Origin: Verrucomicrobiales bacterium
GTDB taxonomy: Bacteria > Verrucomicrobiota > Verrucomicrobiia > Verrucomicrobiales > SKLO01
Assembly (NCBI GenBank): GCA_007123195.1
Contig: SKLO01000227.1
Coordinates: forward strand, 1-8,740
Direction of reading: 5' to 3'
Length of the DNA stretch: 8,740 nt
Of this stretch, positions 6,746 through 8,740 are shown one piece after another. Below the pieces are notes generated by a model. That model saw only the letters and a list, made by a program, of their open reading frames with translations. It did no database searches and was not told the DNA's origin. The translations under genes and the position numbers were made by a program. Within the stretch, counting starts at the first letter, position 1, and every line of letters starts with the position of its first letter.

Positions 6746-8401
6746 TCAACCGCCCGCAATCGACTCGATCAACCGGTCGCCGCGGCGGCGGATCCCGCGC
6801 CTTTGTTCGGCTGACTTGCGCTGCAGATTGCGCATCTGGAACAGCAACCGCCGGTTGGACCCGAGCCGGTCCTCGTTGCGGTCGAGGAAGTGCCAATACA
6901 ACACCGTGAACGGGCAGGCGTCATCCCCCTCGGCCCGGCCCGGGTGATAGCGGCAGCCGGCGCAGTGGTTGCCCATGCGCTTGATGTAGGCGCCACTGGC
7001 GCAGTAGGGCTTGGTGCCGACGATGCCGCCGTCGCCATACTGGCTCATGCCAATGGTGTTGGGCATCGACACCCAGTCAATCGCATCGGCATACATCGCC
7101 ATGTGCCAGTGATGGAATTTCAACGGATCGACACCGTAGAGCTGGGCGAACAGGCCGAGCACCATCAACCGCTGGATGTGGTGGGCGTAGGCGTGCCTGA
7201 GCACGGTCGCCATGGCGTCGCGCACACAGGCCATGTCGGTGTCGCCGTCCCAGTAGAACGAGGGCAGGTCGCGGCCGGCGTCGAGGTGGTTGAGCTTGCC
7301 GTAATCCGGCATGTGATGCCAGTAGATGCCGCGCACATACTCGCGCCAGCCGATGATCTGCCTGACAAAGCCCTCAACACTGTTGAGCGGCAGGCCGCGC
7401 CCGCGGCGCGCCTCCATCGCCGCCTCCACCACCTCGCGCGGATGCAGCAGCTTGACGTTCATCAGGGACGACAACCGCGAGTGATGCAGGAACGGCTCCC
7501 CTTCCCACATGGCGTCCTGCCAGCGGCCGAATCCCTCCAACCGGTGCCTGACAAAGTCCTTCAACCAGGCCAGCGCGCCGCGCCGGTCGACCGGCAGCGA
7601 CAGGGCGGAGGCATCGCCGGGGTGGTCGCCAAAGCGCGCCGCCACCATGGCCACCACCTGCTCCGTGATCGCGTCGGGTCGCTGGCGTGGCGGCGCCGGT
7701 GGCAGGTCGGGGCCCTGGCGACCGAAGGACTCCCGGTTGTCGTGGTCGAAGTTCCACTGGCCTCCCTCGGGGTCACCGTCGTCCTCCATCAGCAGGCCGG
7801 TCCGCTTGCGCATGTGACGATAGAAGGTTTCCAGCAGGAACTCCCGGCGCTTGCCCGCCCACTTGGCAAACTCCTGCTTCGACAACAGGAAATGGCTGTC
7901 CTCCAGCAACTCCAACTCCAGGCCGGCACTTTCGACGCATTGCTTCAACGCCTGTTCCACGGCATGATCTCCAGGTTCCACCACCGCCACCCGGGCCGGC
8001 TTGAGCCGCCGCAGGTCGGCGCCAAGCACGTCCTCAAACCGGCGCCCTCGGTCGCGCCGCCCGTCCGCTGTCAGCTCGTGATAGTGCACGGTCAGACCCG
8101 ACCGCTCCAGATGCTCCCGATAGTGGCGCATGGCGCTGAAGAAAAACGCCAGCCGGACCTGGTGCGCCGCGAATCCTCCGGTCACGGTCTCGCCCGCCAC
8201 CTCGGCCATCCACACGGCGTCGCGCCCGTTGTCAAATCGCCGCCACACCGGCGAATCGTGGTCGAGCTGGTCGCCCAGCACCAGATACAGGGTGCCGTCG
8301 CGGGACGGCCGGCGGTCGTCATCACGATGAGCCGTCGCCACGGCGGCGCCGCGTTTCCCGCGCTGGGAACGGGTCTCGGTTGAGGAAGTGGATGCGGGCA
8401 C
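6746..8401 (-). CDS. Prokaryotic Fe-S (6-4) photolyase/cryptochrome (FeS-BCP, PhrB-like)
   Basis: A 551-residue member of the deoxyribodipyrimidine photolyase-related family (DPRP, COG3046), which includes Agrobacterium PhrB and CryPro proteins. The N-terminal Rossmann-like antenna domain begins at TLYLVLGDQLDHDSPVW (about 37-53) and runs to about 270; the helical FAD-binding domain follows (about 275-530). Characteristic stretches are GWREYVRGIYWHHMP (351-365), RHAYAHHIQRLMV (402-414) and PNTIGMSQYGDGGIVGTKPY (447-466). The four [4Fe-4S] cysteines are C392, C480, C483 and C496; the spacing 88-3-13 equals that of PhrB. Characterised relatives repair (6-4) photoproducts with blue light, using FAD and a ribityllumazine antenna. 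The start at 8399-8401 is GTG and gives a charged, low-complexity extension of about 35 residues before the family's usual beginning. Another in-frame GTG at 8339-8341 (residue 21) is equally possible; neither has a Shine-Dalgarno sequence. The AraC-type gene lies upstream on the same strand. Confidence 0.95.
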   Translation of the reverse strand: MPASTSSTETRSQRGKRGAAVATAHRDDDRRPSRDGTLYLVLGDQLDHDSPVWRRFDNGRDAVWMAEVAGETVTGGFAAHQVRLAFFFSAMRHYREHLERSGLTVHYHELTADGRRDRGRRFEDVLGADLRRLKPARVAVVEPGDHAVEQALKQCVESAGLELELLEDSHFLLSKQEFAKWAGKRREFLLETFYRHMRKRTGLLMEDDGDPEGGQWNFDHDNRESFGRQGPDLPPAPPRQRPDAITEQVVAMVAARFGDHPGDASALSLPVDRRGALAWLKDFVRHRLEGFGRWQDAMWEGEPFLHHSRLSSLMNVKLLHPREVVEAAMEARRGRGLPLNSVEGFVRQIIGWREYVRGIYWHHMPDYGKLNHLDAGRDLPSFYWDGDTDMACVRDAMATVLRHAYAHHIQRLMVLGLFAQLYGVDPLKFHHWHMAMYADAIDWVSMPNTIGMSQYGDGGIVGTKPYCASGAYIKRMGNHCAGCRYHPGRAEGDDACPFTVLYWHFLDRNEDRLGSNRRLLFQMRNLQRKSAEQRRGIRRRGDRLIESIAGG

Positions 8402-8524
8402 GAAGGCACTTACGCCTGCCCCGCCCGGGATGGTATGCCCGCGATCTTGTCACGCGTCGATCCAGTGTGCTGTCTCAAAAAATCAAAGAACCTTATTTTG
8501 TGCAGATATTTGCCGATCACCACC
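8402..8524 (-). promoter_or_regulatory. AT-rich spacer upstream of the photolyase gene
   Basis: The 123 bp between the AraC-type stop and the photolyase GTG contain an abrupt AT-rich patch (about 8470-8515: AAAAAATC, TTATTTTG, AGATATTT) in otherwise GC-rich DNA. Such a patch is a likely promoter site for the photolyase gene, but no -35/-10 pair is convincing. I found no terminator hairpin for the upstream gene, so read-through is possible. Confidence 0.35.
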
Positions 8525-8740
8525 CTAGGGCGCATGGCGGCGGCGCCATTCGCCCGGGCTCATGCCGGTCTGGCGACGGAACCAGCGGCTGAAGTAATTG
8601 GCGTCGCCGAGGCCGACCACCGCGCCGACCTCGCCAATGCTGATGCCGCCGTCGCCCTGCAGTTGCTGCTTGGCCCGTTCCAGCAGCACCGCCGCGCGCA
8701 GCTGGCCCAGCGTCAGCCCGCACTCGGCCTTCAGCTGCCG
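8525..8740 (-). CDS. AraC/XylS-family transcriptional regulator, C-terminal end only
   Basis: The last 71 residues of a regulator; the sensor domain and start lie beyond the right edge. The visible part is the second half of the AraC-type DNA-binding domain. It begins in the first helix-turn-helix region (GLTLGQLRAAVLLERAKQQL) and continues with the second one (ISIGEVGAVVGLGDANYFSR). It ends with the family signature WFRRQTGMSPGEWRRRH. The stop is TAG at 8525-8527, three residues after the final basic stretch, a normal end for the family. The ligand and targets cannot be judged without the N-terminal domain. It reads toward the photolyase gene, 123 bp away on the same strand, which allows but does not prove regulation of that gene. 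The AraC-family assignment is firm; the target is unknown. Confidence 0.88.
   Translation of the reverse strand, partial: RQLKAECGLTLGQLRAAVLLERAKQQLQGDGGISIGEVGAVVGLGDANYFSRWFRRQTGMSPGEWRRRHAP

Noticed and set aside
6890..8383. 497-residue plus-strand frame opposite the photolyase
   Set aside because: An antisense shadow without recognisable motifs; the minus frame has the PhrB-type cysteines and flavin-domain motifs.
8410..8523. 37-codon minus-strand frame starting GTG just after the AraC-type stop
   Set aside because: It lies in the AT-rich spacer, shows codon use unlike its neighbours, lacks a ribosome binding site and resembles nothing known. It is more likely the photolyase promoter region.

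Overview
The window is GC-rich DNA from a free-living bacterium, most likely of the Planctomycetota-Verrucomicrobiota-Lentisphaerota group. The main reason is the tandem pair of a large planctomycete-type cytochrome c protein (PSCyt1/DUF1549/DUF1553, 'PSD1') and a Tat-exported DUF1501 protein, a gene pair multiplied in those phyla. No translation start checked here has a convincing Shine-Dalgarno sequence. The phylum call is inference from gene content only; Verrucomicrobiota is the best guess.

Layout from left to right. (1) 1-386, minus strand: N-terminal part of a HAD-superfamily phosphatase/phosphoglucomutase-like protein, cut by the window edge. (2) 387-1025: no gene. This stretch holds a pair of inverted 27-28 bp REP-like hairpins (586-752) with outward-facing GTAG feet, which looks like a REPIN, and an 11-copy tandem array of an 8-bp unit (843-930). 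(3) 1026-1535, minus strand: a small unrecognised single-pass membrane protein. (4) 1536-1788: a divergent intergenic region with a plausible promoter for the next genes. (5) 1789-6489, plus strand: the PSD1 gene and the DUF1501 gene, 42 bp apart, almost certainly one operon. (6) 6490-6745: a convergent intergenic region with two strong GC hairpins, probable transcription ends. (7) 6746-8401, minus strand: a prokaryotic iron-sulfur (6-4)-type photolyase/cryptochrome whose four cluster cysteines have the spacing of Agrobacterium PhrB. (8) 8402-8524: an AT-rich spacer. (9) 8525-8740, minus strand: the C-terminal DNA-binding end of an AraC-family regulator, cut by the window edge.

The PSD1 and DUF1501 products are both exported, the first apparently by Sec and the second by Tat, and probably act together outside the cytoplasmic membrane. 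PSD1 carries two CxxCH motifs; DUF1501 belongs to the alkaline phosphatase/sulfatase-like fold. Their substrate is not known from the sequence. The photolyase is a light-dependent DNA repair enzyme and is unrelated to that pair. The most interesting non-coding signal is the REPIN-like element, which predicts a RAYT-type (REP-associated tyrosine) transposase and further copies elsewhere in the genome.
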